A DNA stretch of 64,000 bases from Desmodus rotundus (lineage: Eukaryota; Chordata; Mammalia; Chiroptera; Phyllostomidae), in the NCBI RefSeq assembly GCF_022682495.2, contig NC_071390.1, positions 102,680,294 to 102,744,293 of the forward strand. The letters run 5' to 3'. Below the pieces are notes generated by a model. The model was not told the origin of the DNA, did no database searches, and saw only the letters and a list, made by a program, of their open reading frames with translations. The translations under genes and the position numbers were made by a program. Positions within the stretch are counted from its first letter, which is position 1; each line of letters opens with the position of its first letter. This document shows, one piece after another, positions 35,798 to 48,733 of the stretch.

Positions 35798-38700
35798 CTA
35801 CAGGACAAAGCAAAAGCAGTCCTGAGAGAGAAGTTCACAGCACTGTAAGCTTACCTAAAGAAGATAGCAAAACCTCAAATAAAAAGCCTAACCTTACACC
35901 TAAGAGAACTAGAAGAACAACAACAAACAAAGCCCAGAGCAAGCAGAAGGAAGGAAATAATCAAGATTAGAGCAGAAATAAATAACATAGAGACCAAGGA
36001 AACAGTTCAAAAGATCAATGAATCCAGGAGCTCATTCTTTGAAAAAACAAACAAAACTGACAAACCTTTAACCAGACTTATCGAGAAAAAAAGAGAGAAG
36101 ACTCAAATAGATAAAATTGGAAATGAAAGAGGAGAAGTAACAACTGAAATGCAAAAGATTGTGAGACATTACTACAAACAGCTATGTCAAGAAATTGGAC
36201 AACCTGGGTGAAATGGATAAATTTCTAGAAACACACAATCTTCCAAAACTGGATCAGGAAGAAACAGAAAACCTCGATAGACTGCTAACAACTAGTGAAA
36301 TTGAAGCAGTAATCAAAAAACTGGCACAAAAAAGCCCTGGACCATATGGCTTCACAGGCAAATTTTACCAGTCACTCAAAGAAGAACTAATACCTATACT
36401 TCCTAAACTATTCAAAAAAAGTCAAGAAGAGGGAAGACTTCCAAACTCTTTCTACAAGGCCCATATTATCTTAATTCCAAAGGCAGGTGAAGACACGACA
36501 AAGAAAGAAAATTACAGGCTAATATCTCTGATGAACATAGATGCTAAAATCCTTAACAAAATAGTAGCAAACCATATCCAGCAATACATAAAAAGATCAT
36601 ACACTGTGATCAAGTGGGATTTGCTCCAGGGATGCAAGGATGGTACAATATCTGCAATTCAATATACAATATACATTACATAAAAAATGAAGATCACATG
36701 AACATGTCAATAGATATACAAAAGGCATTTGATAAAATCCAACACCTGTTTATGATAAAAAAAAAAAAAAACCTCAGCAAAGTGGGAATAGAAGGAGCAT
36801 ACCTCAACATAATAAAGACCATACACAAAAAACCTACTGCCAACATCATACTCAATGGGCAAAAACTGAAAGCATTTCCCTTAAGATCATGAATAAGACA
36901 GGGGTGTCTGCTTTCAACACTCTTATTCAACATAGTGCTGGAAGTTCTAGCTACAATGATCAGACAAGAAGAAGAAATAAAAGGCATTCAAATTGGAAAA
37001 GAGGAAGAAAAGGTGTCATTATTTGCAGATGACATGATATTGTACATAGAAAATCCTATAAGCTCCACCAAAAAAGTACTTGACCTAGTAAGTGAATTTG
37101 ACAAAGTAGCAGGGTAAAAATATTCAGAAATCAATGGCATTTTTATACACCAATAATGAACTATCAGAATGAGAAACTACGAAAACAACCCCATTTACTC
37201 TAGCAACAAGAAAAATAAAGTACATAGTAATAAATTTACCCAACGAGGTAAAAGCCTTGTACTCAGAAAACTATAGGACACTGAAGAAAGAAATTAAGGA
37301 AGACACAAATAAGTGGAAGCATATACTGTGTTCATGGATTGGAAGAATTAACATGATTAAAATGTCCATAATACCCAAAGCAATTTATAGATTCAATGCA
37401 ATCCTTATTAAGATACCAATGGCATATTTCACAGATCTAGAACAAATATTCCAAAAATTTATATGGAACCAAAAAAAGATCCCCAATAGCCTCAGCAATC
37501 TTGAGAAAGAAGAACAAAGTTGGAGGGATCACAATACTTCATATCAAACTACACTACAAGTCCACTGTAATCAAAACAGTTTGGTACTGGCCTAAGAACA
37601 GAAATGTAGATTAATGAAACAGAATAGAGAACTCAGAAATAAACCCATATCTTTATGGTCAATTAATATTTGAGAAAGACAGCAGGAGCATACAATGGAG
37701 CAAAGACAATCTCCTCAATAAACAGTGTTGGGAAAACTGGACTGGTACACGAAAAAAAGTGAAACTAGACTACCATTTTATGTCACATACCAGAATAAAC
37801 TCAAAATGGATAAAAAAACTAAAATAAAAAGCTTCTTTACAGCTAAAGAAAACATTAGCAAAATGAAAAGGGAACCAACTGTATGGGAACATATATTTGC
37901 CAATGATCTCTCCACCAACGGTTTGATCTCCAAAATATATAAAGAACTCATATGACTCAACACCAGAAAGACAAACAATCCAATTAAAAAATGGACAAAG
38001 GACCTTAGCAGACACTTCTCCAAGGAGGACATACAGAGGGCCCAGAGACATATAAAAGGATACTCAGCATCACTAACCATCAGAGAAGTACAAATTAAAT
38101 CACGATGAGATAGCACTTCACACCTGTCAGAATGGTCATCATAAACAAATCAAAAAACAATAAGTGCTGGTGAGGTTGTGGAGAAAAGGGAACCCTGGTA
38201 TATTGTTGGTGGGAATGCAGACTGGTGCAACCACTGTGGAAAACAGTATAGAATTTCCTCAAAAAATTAAAAATGGAATTGCCTTTTGACTCAGCAATTC
38301 CACTTCTGTGATTATACCCTAAGAATCCTAAAACACCAATTCAAAAGGACCTATGCACCCCAATATTCATAGCAGCACAATTTATAATAGCCAAGTACTG
38401 AAAGTAGCCTAGGTGCCCATCAGTAAATGAGTGGATGAAAAACCCTGTGGTACATTTACACAATGGAATACCACACAGCAGAAAGAAAGAAGGAACTCCT
38501 ATCCTTTGTGACAGCATGGATGGAACTGGAGAGCATTATGCTAAGTGAAATAAGCCAGGTGGTGAAAGGCAAATACCATATGTACTCACCTATAAGTGGA
38601 ACATAATTAACAAAACAAACGAGCAAGCAAAATATAACCAGAGACCTTGAAATTAAGAACAAACTGATAGTAACTGACCACAATGAGGGGGAAGGGGAAG

Positions 38701-38893
38701 GGAAATAACAGGGGAAAGAAGGGAAAGGGTCGTCAATGAACATGTATAAAGGACCCATGGACAAAGCCAAAGGGGGGCAGGATTTAAGGTGGGAGGTGGG
38801 CATGGGTGGGGTGGAGGAAAGTGGTGGTGGGAAAATGGAGACAACTATATTTGAACATTAATAAAAATTATTAAAAATAAATAAATAAATAAA
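35798..38893 (+). mobile_element. L1, 5'-truncated (left unit of a tandem pair)
   Basis: Sense L1 starting inside ORF2 ('ctacaggacaaagcaaaagc'). Frame 36195-36683 encodes the start of the reverse transcriptase ([38 protein letters not shown]), and frame 36935-37117 carries the catalytic FADD motif ([14 protein letters not shown]). Frameshifts split ORF2, so no active enzyme. It ends in a 3' UTR and (AAAT)n tail at about 38860-38893. A target-site copy abuts its left end only (see 40073-40088). Confidence 0.85.
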
Positions 38894-40072
38894 CCCAAAA
38901 TATAAGTCATGATAAAATTTCTGGTGGAAAACATAGGCAGTAAAATTTCAGACACCTGGAGTAGCAATATTTTTGCCAATATATCTCCTAGGGCTAGGAA
39001 AATAAAGGAAACAATTAAACAAATGGGACTATATCAAACTAAAAAGCTTTTGCGCAGCTAAAGAAACCATCATCAAATTGAAAAAGGAACCCACTGTATG
39101 GGAGAACATATTTGTCAACGATACATCAGACAAGGGTTTAATCTCCAAAATATATGAAGAACTCACATGACTCAACACCAGAAAGACAAACAAAACAATG
39201 AAAAAATGGACAAATGACCTGAACAGACACTTCTCCAAGGAGGACATACAGATGGCCCATAGACATGTGGAAAGATGCTCATCAGAAACATGCAGATTAA
39301 AACCACAATGAGATATCACCACACACCTACCAAAATGGCCATCATAAACCAAATCAACAAACAGGAAGTGCTGACGAGGATGTAGAGAAAAGGGAACACG
39401 AGTGCACTGTTGTCGGAAATGCAGACTGGTGCAGCCAATGTTGAAAATGGTATGGAATTCCCTCAAAAAACTGAAAATGGAGTCGCCTTCTGATCCAGCA
39501 ATTCCACTACTGGGAATATACACTAAGAATCCTGAAACAACAATTCAAAAGAATTTATGCACCCCAATGTTCACAGCAGAGCTATTTACAATAATCAAGA
39601 TTTGGAAACAGTGTAAGTGCCCATCAGTAGATGAATGGATTAAAAAAAAAAAAAAACTGTGGTAAATCTATAGAATGGAATACTATGCAGCAAAAGGAAA
39701 GAAGGAATTCCTACCTTTTGAGACAGCATGGATGGAACTGGAGACTATTATGCTAGGAAATAAAACAAGCCAGTTGGTAAAAGACAAACACCATATATCA
39801 CTTATATGTGGAATCTAATGAACAAAATAAATAATGAGCAAAATAGAACCAGAGGCATGGAATCATGGAATTGACTGACAGCTGTAAGAGGGGAGGGGGG
39901 AAGGGGAAGACTGATTGAAAAAAGGTGAAAGGATTAGTCAAAGAACATAGATGAAGGACCCATAGACATGAACGGTGAGGGGACTGATTATGGAAGTGGG
40001 GGCAGGTTGAGTGGAGGGGTTAAGGGGGAAAAAGTGGGAAAACTGTAACAGCATAAACAATAAAAGAAAAAC
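38894..40072 (+). mobile_element. L1 3' end, 5'-truncated (right unit of the tandem pair)
   Basis: A second sense L1 3' end starts directly after the A-rich tail of the first ('cccaaaatataagtcatgat') and runs through the ORF2 C-terminus and 3' UTR to the tail at 40060-40072. The two units are clearly homologous but not identical, and the left one lacks about 150 bp of ORF2 present here. The pair as a whole is flanked by AAGAAGCAGCTCTTAG (35782-35797) and AAGAATCAGCTTTTAG (40073-40088). Confidence 0.8.
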
Positions 40073-41870
40073 AAGAATCAGCTTTTAGTTTCATTAATCT
40101 TCTCAATTATTGTTTAAGTCTCTATTTCATTTATTTCCACTCTGATCTTTTATTACTTCCTTCCTTCTACAGTACTTTGGGTTTTCTTTGTTCTTCTTTT
40201 TCTAGTTCCTTTAGGTGAAAAGTCAGATTGTTCATTTGGAATTTTTCCTACTTCTTAGGCCTGAATAGCTATGAACTTTCTTAGAACTTTTCTTTGCTGT
40301 ATCCCATAAATAAATGTGTTCTCATTTTGATTTGTCTCAAGGTAGTTTTTTTTTAAATTTCTTGCTCGATTTCCTATTTGATGCATTGGCTGTTTAATAG
40401 AGCGTTGTTAAATCTCCACATATTTGTGTTTGTTTGCTTGTTCTTGTTTTCTTTATGGAGTTGATTTCTAGTTTCATGCCATTGTGGTCAGAAACTATGC
40501 TTGATATAATTTCATTCTTCTTGAATATACTGAGGCTTGTTCTGTGCTTTACTATGTCATCTATCCTAAAAAAATATTCCATGTGCAGTTGAGGAAAATG
40601 TGTACGTTGCAGTTTGGGGTTGAAAGTCTCTATAAATGTCTATTAAGTCAATTTGTTTTAATGTGGTATTTAAGTCATAATTTCCTTATTAATTACCCAT
40701 GAGGTGAGTGGCGTATTAAAGCCCCTAACTATCACTGTAGTAGCCCTTGTGTTCATTAATATTTGCTTTATATACTTGAGTACGTGTTTACATTTGCTGC
40801 ACCTTCTTCTTGGGTTGATCTTTGTATCATTATTTAGTGTCCTTCTTTGTCTCTTTTCATATTCTTCAGTTTAAAGTCTATTTTGTCTAGTATGAGAATT
40901 GCTACCCCAACTTTCTTTTCATTTCTATTTGCATGAAATATCTTTTTCAATCCTTTCAAACTTTCAGTTTGTGTGCTTATTTTGATTTAAAGTAAATCTC
41001 TTGTGCCCTGGCTGGTGTGGCTCAGTGGATTGAGCAGCCCGCAAATCGAAAGTTTGCTAGTTCAACTCTTAGTCAGGGCACATGCCTGGGTTACAGGCCA
41101 GGTCCCCAGTTGGGGGTGTGCGAGAGGCAACCGATCCATGTCTCTCTCACACATCGATGTTTCTCTCCCTCTATTTCTCCTCCCCTCCCCCCTCTCTAAA
41201 AATAAATAAATAAAATATATTTTTTAAAGTAAGTCTCTCATAGGCAGCATGTAAATGAGTCTTTTTTTTTATCCATTTTCCCACTCTGTCTTTTGATTAG
41301 GTCATTTGGTCTATTTCCATTTAAAGTAGTTATTGGTTACTTATTGCCATTTTGTTAATTGTTTTTTAGTTGTTTTTATTGTTTTTTCCTGTTCTTTTCT
41401 TCTTTCAATCTCAATATTTTTGCTTTGCCGGTTTCTTTGGTGTTTTGATGGGTTTCCTTTCCCTTTGTTTTTTTGTGTATTTTTTGTATGGTTTTGGTTG
41501 GTAATTACCATGAAGTTCATATGTATTCGTCCACATCTATGAGTCTATTTGAAGATGATAGGCATTTAAGTTCAAAGGCATTCTAAAAGCAGTACATTTT
41601 TACTCCCCCTCCCACTCTTTATGTTTTTGACATCATATTCCTTATCTTTTGTTTTGTGTGTCCCCTATTTATTATTGTTATAGTTAATTTTGCTACTCTT
41701 GTCTTTTAACCTTTATATTAGCTTTGTAAGTGGTTGATTCCTTGTGTTTCTTATCTATTTGCCTTTACTAGTCAGGAGGAATTGCTCTACACATAGGGGT
41801 ACATTTGATGTGATGTTGGAAGGGGGTAAGTTCAGCATCCCTCCATGCACCATCTTGGACCTACCACAGG
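40073..41870 (-). mobile_element. Older L1, 5' half (continuation of the host)
   Basis: Resumes the minus-strand L1 exactly where 35797 left off ('cagcttttagtttcattaat'), running toward its 5' end ('ttgtggtcagaaactatgc', 'atgagaattgctaccccaac', 'catcttggacctac' near 41852). A Ves SINE interrupts it at 41005-41224. Confidence 0.65.
41005..41224 (+). mobile_element. Ves SINE copy 4
   Basis: Well preserved head GCCCTGGCTGGTGTGGCTCA, body 'gcacatgcctgggttacagg' and a (AAAT)n tail. Flanking 15-bp copies TAAAGTAA(A/G)TCTCT(T/C) at 40988-41002 and 41225-41239 differ at two bases. It inserted into the older L1. Confidence 0.92.
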
Positions 41871-42867
41871 GACACTTTTGAAGCAAGAACTCTTCTGGTT
41901 GCAAGCAACAGAAACCCAAGTTGAACTACCTTGAAAAACCCCCCAGGAACTATATTGCCAGAGTAGCACAAACGCAGGAGAAGCACGGTTTTAACTGGCC
42001 CTCAAAGATCACAGGAACAAGGACGCTCCCAGGATTCTTTCCAGCCAACTCACATCAGTGTTTCTCCCTATGTCAATTCTCCATCTTACTAGAAACTGCA
42101 ACCTTCTTCCCAGAGTGGGCTTTTGACATCCCATCTCCTCACCGTGAAATGAACTATTTCTCTAAATCCCATTTGAAAAGTCCCAGGAAGGGACCAAAGT
42201 GCCAGCCTCCATCATATGAACAAAAAGATCAGTTTTATACTTGGCAGCCTCCACGAGAACAATACAGTTTAAGTGAAGAGAAGAGCAGGTCTTCTAAAAG
42301 GAGGACAGTTCTTTTTTTTGTCTTTGAATTTATTTATTTATTTATTTTTATTGTTGTTAAATTATAGTTGTGCCAATTTTTTCCCCATTGCTCACCCCTG
42401 CCCCACTCAGCCCCCGGTTCCCCCAGTTTTGTTCCCAGAAGAAGGAGAATGGTGTTGGGCAGACAGAAAAAGTGTTCCTAAAATTATATTTTTAAAATCA
42501 GAATTAGATTTATTAAATATGAAATAAAAATATCTTTTCATTCACATTATTTTCTGTAAATGCCTTTCTCTGTTAATGTTTATCTCATATCTCTTCTGTC
42601 TCAATTGTTTTTCTTACACAGCACCACTACGTCTTACTCTTTACTTCCTTCAAATCTGTGATAAAGATTCACTTTTTGGACTTGTGGTAAAAAAATATGT
42701 CAGTTTAGTACATTCATTTATCCTTATTTTCCCCAAACTGTTATTAAAATAGAAGTTAAGAGGGGGATAATAAAGAATAAACCCTTACGTGCGAAGAAGG
42801 GGAGAGACTCTAACAGAGAAAGAGGGACAAAAACTTTTGAAAGATAGGAAATAATATATAGTGTACT
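41871..42867. other. Non-genic, one small retro-tail
   Basis: Intergenic. Only the L1-type 3' fragment at 42312-42424 is recognised. The 148-codon frame at 41921-42367 runs into that repeat and looks accidental. Confidence 0.4.
42312..42424 (-). mobile_element. Short L1 3'-end fragment
   Basis: A T tract with (ATTT)n, then 'ttttattgttgttaaattat' and a C-rich end. The tail resembles the 67-bp insertion at 13863-13929 and the half-L1 3' UTR. Strongly 5'-truncated, and the flanking repeat is not clear. Confidence 0.55.
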
Positions 42868-43078
42868 GCAATGTAACAAAGTACTCCAAAATTTAGCATC
42901 TAAAACAATAAACATTTTTTTCTCTTACAGTTTCGAGGGTCAGAAATCTTGGAGCAGCTTAGGTTGCAGGCAAGCTTTCGGCCTGGGCTGCATGCAGAAG
43001 AGCTGGAGAGTCCACTTCCAACCTACTGACATGGCTTTTGGCAGGAGGCTTCAGTTCCTCACTATAAAGCTGCTTGTG
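42868..43078 (-). mobile_element. Partial MaLR LTR, MLT1-type
   Basis: Plus strand 'tctaaaacaataaacatttt', 'ggagcagcttaggttgcag' and 'ggcaggaggcttcagttcct' match the MLT1 copies at 24674 and 26583, same orientation. Only about 40 percent of the LTR is present. Confidence 0.6.
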
Positions 43079-43939
43079 AAATACTAATGAAATGGGCAAA
43101 AGTATAATAATTCGATAGAGAAGCTAGGAGAAACCACTTTAATCAAGTAATTAATTTAATATCACTAAATATTATACCACTGGACATTGTGTATCTAAGA
43201 ACACAGTTTCACCTCTGTGATCTTCCTGAATGTCATAAAAGATACACAATCTGAATCTAATCATGTGAAAATATCACACACATACACATTCACACAAATT
43301 GAGAAACATTTCACAAAATAACTGGCCGATAATCTTCAAAAGTGTTTTAAGTTCGTGAAAAGCGTGTTGTATGCTTTTATGTGGCGATAGAAGCACACAG
43401 CCTGCCTGGCACCTTCACCTGATCAGTGTCGAGATGTCAGAGGAGCCTTTTGCAGAGTAGGATGTCTAAGCTCAGATCTGGAGTTAGCCCCCAAAAAGGG
43501 ACAGTGGGGGTGGGAAGGGTCAAGAAACAAGAGACTAGGTCGTAATGTACGAGACCAAGGAAGGCACTTAACCATAGGCCAACTGATAAATGTATGTGTG
43601 TGTGTGTCTCTGTGTATATTTTAATATAGCAAGAGTTTGCTCCTTTTCCTATCATTTCTAAAATGCCACGTTTTAAAATATCTTAAGAAGGTAAGTCTAT
43701 TGTGCTAGTCTAAAAAACATATCTCGAAACACACGTGAAAGAGTACTTTACCTTTGGCTCAGTCACCACAATCTTTTTTTCAAACACTATTCATATCATA
43801 CACTCACTAAACAATGTTATTTTCATAGCACTTTTAATATATTTTTCTTTTATTTTATGAATGGTATTTTCTCATGGTATCAAGAGAAAATGATGCACAA
43901 GACGAGCAATTCTTTCATAGTGGTGTATGTTTAGTGGTT
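43079..43939. other. Non-genic, no recognised feature
   Basis: Intergenic with a short GT run near 43595-43608. Nothing else identified. Confidence 0.4.
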
Positions 43940-44178
43940 GGGAGAACAAACCTCTCGTCAGATTGTGCCTGATTTGAGTCCTATTCTAGGTCTGACTCTG
44001 CTACTCATTAACGAGGCAGCCTGAGGCAAGCTACTTTTGAGCATCAGTTTTCTCATCAGTCAAATAAGGAAATAATAGTATGTACTTTATAAGGCTTTTG
44101 TGAGAACTGATTGAGATAATATATGAAAAGCACTTAGCACTGTGCCTGGCTCATAAAAAGAACTCAGTAAATTGTCTT
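43940..44178 (-). mobile_element. MIR SINE
   Basis: Reverse complement of MIR: 'gactctgctactcattaac', 'gagcatcagttttctcatca' and 'cacttagcactgtgcctggc'. Confidence 0.65.
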
Positions 44179-46538
44179 CTGCATCACCCTATAGTTATAT
44201 ACTGTGGGGCAAGAGCAGGTTTACAGTTGTTTGTATGGAAAATAATACAATAATTAATAAAGAGTAAACTCTGTTTGCATACTCACAATGGTAAATGTAC
44301 TTTTGCCCAACCCTGCATTTAGAAAAGCTTAGACATGAAATAAAGTCATAATATCATGGTAAAAGGATATTAAGAGTGTTGTGAAAATAATAATGGCCCA
44401 TCATTTTATGGGTGTGTAGATAATTTTTTAAAGGACAATTGTAGTCCTTAAGCCAATCAAAGGTATTTTGTTTACTCTATCATATTTTGTAAGTTTGCAA
44501 TCATTCCCTCCTTTGATATTTTGAATCCCCAGCCATGAAACTCTCCCTGGAGTTCCTTCTAAGAAACAGCAAGAGCAGGCCTAGTGATTCTCCAGTAGAG
44601 TCTGGGCTCTTGGGAAGCCCTCTAGCGAAACTCACTTCATTCTAACTGGCCCCTGCTCCAGCCCCACATTTACTTGTTTGTTCGTATATGTATTTGTTTG
44701 TTCATTTTTTAGAGTAATAAGGCAAAACATTTTTATGGTATATAATGAGAATTATGAAATGGTCTCATCAAAAGTAATGCCACACTTCCCGTTGTTTCTG
44801 ATGGTATGTCTTTGTAGTAGCAGCTGGACAGTGGGGGTGGGGGAGGCGATGAGGCAAGTGATCTAAGGAATATTTTGCCACCAATGAATTAACCAAAAAT
44901 GTCTGAGGCTTATTGGTCAGCAATTAACAGAAATAAAAACACCTATGATTTGTTTGATCTGTGAATTTAATCAAAATCTGATTGGGTTAATACTTTTTGT
45001 TGTTGTTTTTGAGTTGACAAGTACTTTTTAACTTCTCAGATTTTCATGTGTCTACAAAAATGAAAATCAACTTTGTCCACAGTATATTTTGATGCACTGT
45101 ATTTTACTGCATATTATGAATAGTAATTTTTCATAATATGAATATGAATAGCGTATTTTTCAAAGTATAAAATAATTGTGGGGATTGGAGATCATAATCT
45201 TTAACTAGTAAAATCATCCTTGGTTCTGATACCTGTAAGCGGCAAACATTTGTTTTATACGTGTCTCCCCATCCTCCCTCCCACACACGTGTCTCCTTTC
45301 TCTGCCTCCCTCACCACAACATTGCCCACGCTGTAGACAAGATGGTGCAAAAGCAGCTTTACAGTGGTGAGTAAGTAAAGCACAGAGTTTATTTTTGTAT
45401 TATTATTTATTTATTAATTATTGTATTATTTTCCATTGTGGCCTATAAACCTACTTATGGCCCACCCTGTACCTTTAAACCTTTATTTTAACATACACAT
45501 GTTAAGATATGTTAAGATTTGTCCAGTATCCTATGAACCCTGATCATCGTCCTAAAAATGATGAATGGTGTGATTCACCATCCTAAAAGTGCTCTGGCAT
45601 AGTAAAGGTGATGGTAGTGGTAATGAAAGGTTAAGATAAAATTTCTGCTACAGAACTCGTGCATATGTTTGATTTGTTGAGAAAAAGATAGAATGAATCT
45701 GAGAGCTAATTCACTCCAATTCAATCAATTTTAATATCTTTCAAGTTTGTTTTTTTGTGAGCAAAGTTTTCAGTTATTCTGTTTGATCAATAGGCATTTA
45801 TTGAGCATCTATTGTTTATCAAGTATTGTGCCAGGCTCCCACAAAAGTTTAAAGGAAAATAATCCCCCCAAATTTTAACTCATTAAAACACCCACATGAT
45901 AGTTAACGAAGAAGTAATGTGGACAAAGGTAGTTCTCAGGTATAAGAAAAATGAGTGTCCAGAAATGAAATTTAAAAAGTAAAAAGTGAGAAAGTTGTGA
46001 GATTTAGAATTACTTCTTTAAAAAAGACATTGAAAGAAGTTAGGAAAGGAAAGGATCAAAAGAAAGTGGAAATTGGGCAGCTCTTCTGTGGAGGAAGACA
46101 CCTTTCCACCATGTTCTAATTTGAAAGAGTTGCAGGATGTCAATGACAGTGTTTTCCAACCATAAAGGGAAGAAAAATCACCATAAAATCCCATTGCGCC
46201 AATAACAATTGGATATAGCCCAAGCAAAATAAGTACCTTTATATGGAAAGACGTAGCATATCATCTCTACACAGCACTGTATCTGTGTTCTCTTTGAACA
46301 TAATATTTTGACAATGTGTGCAAGTCCACACGTGGTAGTTCCATGTGGAGGAAGACCTTCTAAGTTGAGAATTGTAAACTGAACTGAGATTTACCACTTT
46401 GGTGATCATAATACCAAGGGTAATGTTGCCTGAGGTGAAAAGAGTGTGCTCACTGACACTTCCAGGATGCCTAGTGTGCAGTGGGACTTTATTGAAGAAC
46501 TTGCACAGTCCCTCTGTTGTTATGAAAAGACAGGTTCT
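44179..46538. other. Non-genic, no confident feature
   Basis: AT-rich intergenic DNA. A short 'ggcatttattgagcatctat' stretch near 45792-45840 resembles an ancient MIR/L2-type start. A TATT-rich run lies at about 45385-45430. No exon found. Confidence 0.4.
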
Positions 46539-46747
46539 GCCCTGGCTGGTGTGGTTCAGTGGATTGAGCGCGGGCCTGTGAACCAAAGGGTTGCCAGTTC
46601 CGATTCCCAGTCAGGGGACATGCCTGGTCTGCAGGCCAGGTCCTCAGTAGGGGGCACGCAAGAGGCAACCATACGTTGATATTTCTCTACTTCTTTCTCT
46701 TTCCCTTCCCTTCTCTCCAAAAATAAATAAATAAAATCTTTAAAAAA
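46539..46747 (+). mobile_element. Ves SINE copy 5 (young)
   Basis: Near-consensus head (GCCCTGGCTGGTGTGGTTCA), B box 'gttccgattccc' and (AAAT)n tail. Flanked by perfect 18-bp copies of ATGAAAAGACAGGTTCTG at 46522-46539 and 46748-46765. The perfect duplication and low divergence suggest a recent insertion. Confidence 0.95.
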
Positions 46748-47099
46748 ATGAAAAGACAGGTTCTGATATTGCATGCTTTATTTATTGGCCCTAACACCTT
46801 TATGATTCACACAAGCACTCCATATTTGTGAATACAAACACAGGTAGTATACAGGTAGACCCTTGATTGGATAAAAACAACTTTTCATATCTGGAAAACA
46901 CTCAAATTAATCTGAAGCCTTAATTCAAAGAGAAGACAAGCGGAGGATAATGCAGGAGCAGGCAGAATTCTGAGGAGAGTGTACTGAGGTGGCAGAAGGA
47001 CAAAAAGAAAAGGAGGTAAAAAAAAGAGGCAGGACATAAAGTGAAAGGAAAGGGATGTGGAGAGAGATGAAATTTCTCCCAGTTGTGTTGACAGCTCTT

Positions 47100-47327
47100 T
47101 TTTTTTTTTTAAGATGTTATTTATTTCCTTTTAGAGAGGGGGGAGGGAGGAAGAAAGAGAGGGAGAGAAATGTTGGTAGGTTACCTCTTGCACGTCCCCA
47201 ACTGGGGGCCTGGCCTGCATCCCAGGCCTGTGCCTGACTGGGGATCGAACCAGTGACCTTTAAGTTTGAAGACCAGTGCTCAATCCAGGCCAGCACTCAA
47301 TCCACTGAGCTACACCAGCCAGGGCAA
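47100..47327 (-). mobile_element. Ves SINE copy 6, inverted
   Basis: Plus strand begins with a T tract and ends 'gctacaccagccagggc', the reverse complement of the Ves head. Flanked by perfect 12-bp copies of TTGACAGCTCTT at 47088-47099 and 47328-47339. The head region contains an internal partial duplication ('gctcaatccaggccagcact' then 'caatccactgag'). It faces copy 5 about 350 bp away. Confidence 0.93.
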
Positions 47328-47339
47328 TTGACAGCTCTT

Positions 47340-48733
47340 CTTATTCCCCTGCTCTCTGGCAAGGCATTGTATGTGGATGCAGGGTCCACCGAGACTTGGG
47401 GTTGCCAGGTTGCACCAGCCACTGTGATCTCATCCTCTCTCCACCTCCACGGTGGCACCCCACCCTGATTCCTTTCTTGTCAAACTTGTTTGCAATCACC
47501 CAAGCCCTTTAGTTGATGACCTCTTGGTCAAACTGTCTGTTAACCTGGACACAAATAGATTGAGGGTGTCAGATAACATGGTAATTTGGTGGAGAGAAGA
47601 CAGAAGGAGTGCTGCAATGCCCTTTATAATACCCCCTCCCCCAACTACCCACACATTTAAAGGTAAATATCTTTTCTCCACCTCTTTCTTTGTGTCTCTA
47701 AGTCACTGGAGGGCATGAGTGTGATTCATATCTTTGTATTTATTTAGTCGTTTTGATGTGTTAATTTCTCTCAGGAGGTAGCTGGTAGAACGTTTGAGTC
47801 AATTCTATTTTTCTTGGGGAAGGGAGGTAACACAAAGTTGGGTGATGACAAACCTGGGCTGTATTTGTCTATGACAATGGCATCAAATTTGTGCACTGAA
47901 GTTAGAGCAGTTAGACTACATGAAAAGATGAACATGCTGTAACCGTGTCTTAAATTCAAAGCCATTTCTCCTGGAAGTGCGTAATGTCCAACTAATACAC
48001 ATAAATGGTACTCACCACATGGCTTGATGTGTGCTCTTGATGAGTCTCTGCAAAAGCTGGGTGCCCACATGTTTCTGAGGCAACCCTCCAACTTTTGCCA
48101 GAAATTCTCATAATTACTATACAGGCTGTGGAGAAGCAGTGGGCTTAATGATGCGGAGGTAATACCAGAAAAACACACCACCACAGCCACCTATTCATAC
48201 CCCTAAGTACAGAGATTTGGGTGAATTCTCTCAGTAAAAATTATGCTGATTCAATGGACAGGTGAGAGTAGGGTCCAAGGGGTGTCCAGTGGAGGGCTAT
48301 TACTTCTTCAGAAAACACCTACAGAGAGGTTATTAGGAGCCAGACACTGCATTTTGAGTATAGTATCTATTTTGCATAGAAATAAGCCAATCTGCTCAAG
48401 AGGTGCAATTGTTCCCCATGTCAGCTGGAAATTCCCGATGTGACGTCACATCTTTCTCTGGCTTACATTCACTTATTTGTTTTTCTTATATGGGGGGAGG
48501 GGAAGACCGAGAAAGAAAGACAGAGATACAGAAGTGGAATCACTTTTCTATTCAGGGATTTGCTGAGCACCACGAATTGCTACCAGGTAAGAGCACAAGC
48601 ACTCAAGGGATGCACTGTCCTGAATTCTTTCTCCAGCTCTGTAAGCTTTTTGTGAGTTCTGTATATTTGACACTGAGCACGTGAGTCTAGTACATAAAAT
48701 CAGTGCCGAAGTATAATTGTTACTTTCTGTTGT
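47340..48733. other. Non-genic, start of transposon-free territory
   Basis: Unique sequence with no recognisable repeat or exon. The 139-codon minus-strand frame at 48190-47771 has no recognisable domain and no supporting signals. From here rightward no transposon is seen to the end of the window. Confidence 0.45.

Noticed and set aside
36195..37117. L1 reverse transcriptase as a possibly active gene
   Set aside because: The RT start and the FADD motif lie in different frames with stops between; it is 5'-truncated and lacks the endonuclease.
47771..48190. 139-codon minus-strand frame outside a CpG island
   Set aside because: No recognisable domain or splice support; plausible chance length in 64 kb.
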